DNA of 6,023 bases from an uncultured Acetatifactor sp. (GTDB lineage Bacteria; Bacillota; Clostridia; Lachnospirales; Lachnospiraceae). Below, piece by piece: positions 5,454 to 6,023 of the stretch. The translations under genes and the position numbers were made by a program. Location of the stretch: assembly GCA_910578995.1 (NCBI GenBank), contig CAJTSY010000181.1:1-6023 (forward strand), given 5' to 3'. The notes under the pieces were generated by a model. That model ran no database searches. It was not told where the DNA came from and worked only from the letters and a program-made list of their open reading frames with translations. Each line of letters begins with the position of its first letter. Position 1 is the stretch's first letter.

Positions 5454-6023
5454 ATGAAAGAAACACCAGATGACAAACAAGCGGATGTCCCCGGAAGATA
5501 CATAGACCTGCACACCCACTCCACCTATTCCGACGGCACCAATACACCGGCCGAAATCGTAAGACACGCAAAGGAAACAGGACTGTCAGCCATCTCTCTT
5601 ACAGACCATGATACCATATCAGGCCTGGAGGAGGCGCGGATGCAGGCGGCAGCCCTGGGAATCCGCTTTGTGGACGGAGTGGAGATTAATTCCCGCTGCC
5701 ACATGGATAATAAAGAGATCAACATTCATGTTTTAGGATATTCCTTTGTCCCCAACGCCCTCAGCGACTACATGGAGACACTGAAAGCCCTGCGTACAGA
5801 GCACAACCGGGCTATTTTACGTGCTCTTGGCGCAGTTGGGATTCCCATCGAGTATGAAGAACTGGAAGCACGGTCCCCCGGCAGCACCATAACCCGTTTA
5901 AATATAGCCAGGCTTTTGGTCCAAAAGGGATATGCGGAAAACGTGAACGACGCCCTGCACAGGTACCTGCACAAGGAGGGCTCCGCCTACGTTGCATGCC
6001 AGTACCCTCCCTTTTCCACAGTA
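5454..6023 (+). CDS. PHP-domain metal-dependent phosphoesterase, 3' end missing
   Basis: The frame is open to the window edge (190 residues seen), so the gene is partial; typical family members have about 270-290 residues. The PHP domain is a metal-dependent phosphoesterase fold. DLHTHSTYSDGT (18-29) supplies the first metal-binding histidines, SLTDHDTISG (48-57) the next, and GVEINS (75-80) a conserved glutamate; NIHVLGY (90-96) also matches. The region at about 146-181 (TITRLNIARLLVQKGY, then the AYV segment) resembles the insertion of the YciV/TrpH group. Characterised members of that group are 5'-3' exoribonuclease RNase AM and 3',5'-nucleotide bisphosphate phosphatase. The substrate here cannot be fixed, and the last metal ligands lie outside the window. 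ATG 5454 is preferred because AAGGAAG (5439-5445) precedes it and the PHP core begins 16 residues later, as is usual. An in-frame ATG at 5325 would add 43 residues without family character and has no well-placed ribosome binding site. It is probably cotranscribed with the Sel1-repeat gene. Confidence 0.88.
   Translation, partial: MKETPDDKQADVPGRYIDLHTHSTYSDGTNTPAEIVRHAKETGLSAISLTDHDTISGLEEARMQAAALGIRFVDGVEINSRCHMDNKEINIHVLGYSFVPNALSDYMETLKALRTEHNRAILRALGAVGIPIEYEELEARSPGSTITRLNIARLLVQKGYAENVNDALHRYLHKEGSAYVACQYPPFSTV

Noticed and set aside
2349..6023. Helicase plus PHP phosphoesterase as an Lhr-Core/phosphoesterase repair pair
   Set aside because: The known partner of Lhr-Core is a calcineurin-like metallophosphoesterase in the same operon. 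Here the enzyme is a different fold, on the opposite strand and separated by the Sel1 gene.

Overview
The window looks like chromosomal DNA from a Gram-positive, low-to-mid-GC anaerobe of the Clostridia, most likely Lachnospiraceae. This is inferred from strong AGGAGG-type ribosome binding sites, sigma-A-like promoters, a clostridial-type chemoreceptor, an Lhr-like helicase and a PHP-domain phosphoesterase. No species can be named from the sequence alone. There are four recognisable protein genes, the last cut by the window edge, and one possible 40-codon gene. No rRNA, tRNA, CRISPR array, insertion sequence or phage gene was seen.

Layout. Positions 1-185 hold a terminator-like hairpin, a sigma-A-like promoter with a palindrome over its -10, and a second terminator-like hairpin in the leader of the first gene. 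Positions 186-2132 (+) encode a two-TM chemoreceptor with an extracytoplasmic Cache-type sensor. Positions 2133-2348, between convergent genes, hold a predicted multibranched structured element with an 18-position closing stem. Positions 2349-4556 (-) encode a 735-residue Lhr-like superfamily 2 helicase. Positions 4557-4871 are a divergent control region with one good extended -10 promoter facing each way and several inverted repeats. Positions 4872-5291 (+) encode a small Sel1-repeat protein. Positions 5292-5453 hold a possible 40-codon ORF and a long hairpin. Position 5454 to the window end (+) is the N-terminal two thirds or so of a PHP metal-dependent phosphoesterase.

The chemoreceptor is probably monocistronic and would feed CheA/CheW, which are not encoded here. 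The helicase is alone on its strand. The Sel1 protein, the small ORF and the PHP gene run in the same direction with no convincing terminator between them, so they may share a transcript. No pathway joining all the genes is visible.

The best candidate for something undescribed is the element at 2175-2318. It folds on paper into a closed multi-branch structure, and its wobble pairs favour the plus-strand RNA. It could be a structured non-coding RNA or a dispersed palindromic repeat. The leaders of the chemoreceptor, helicase, Sel1 and PHP genes also carry hairpins that could be regulatory.
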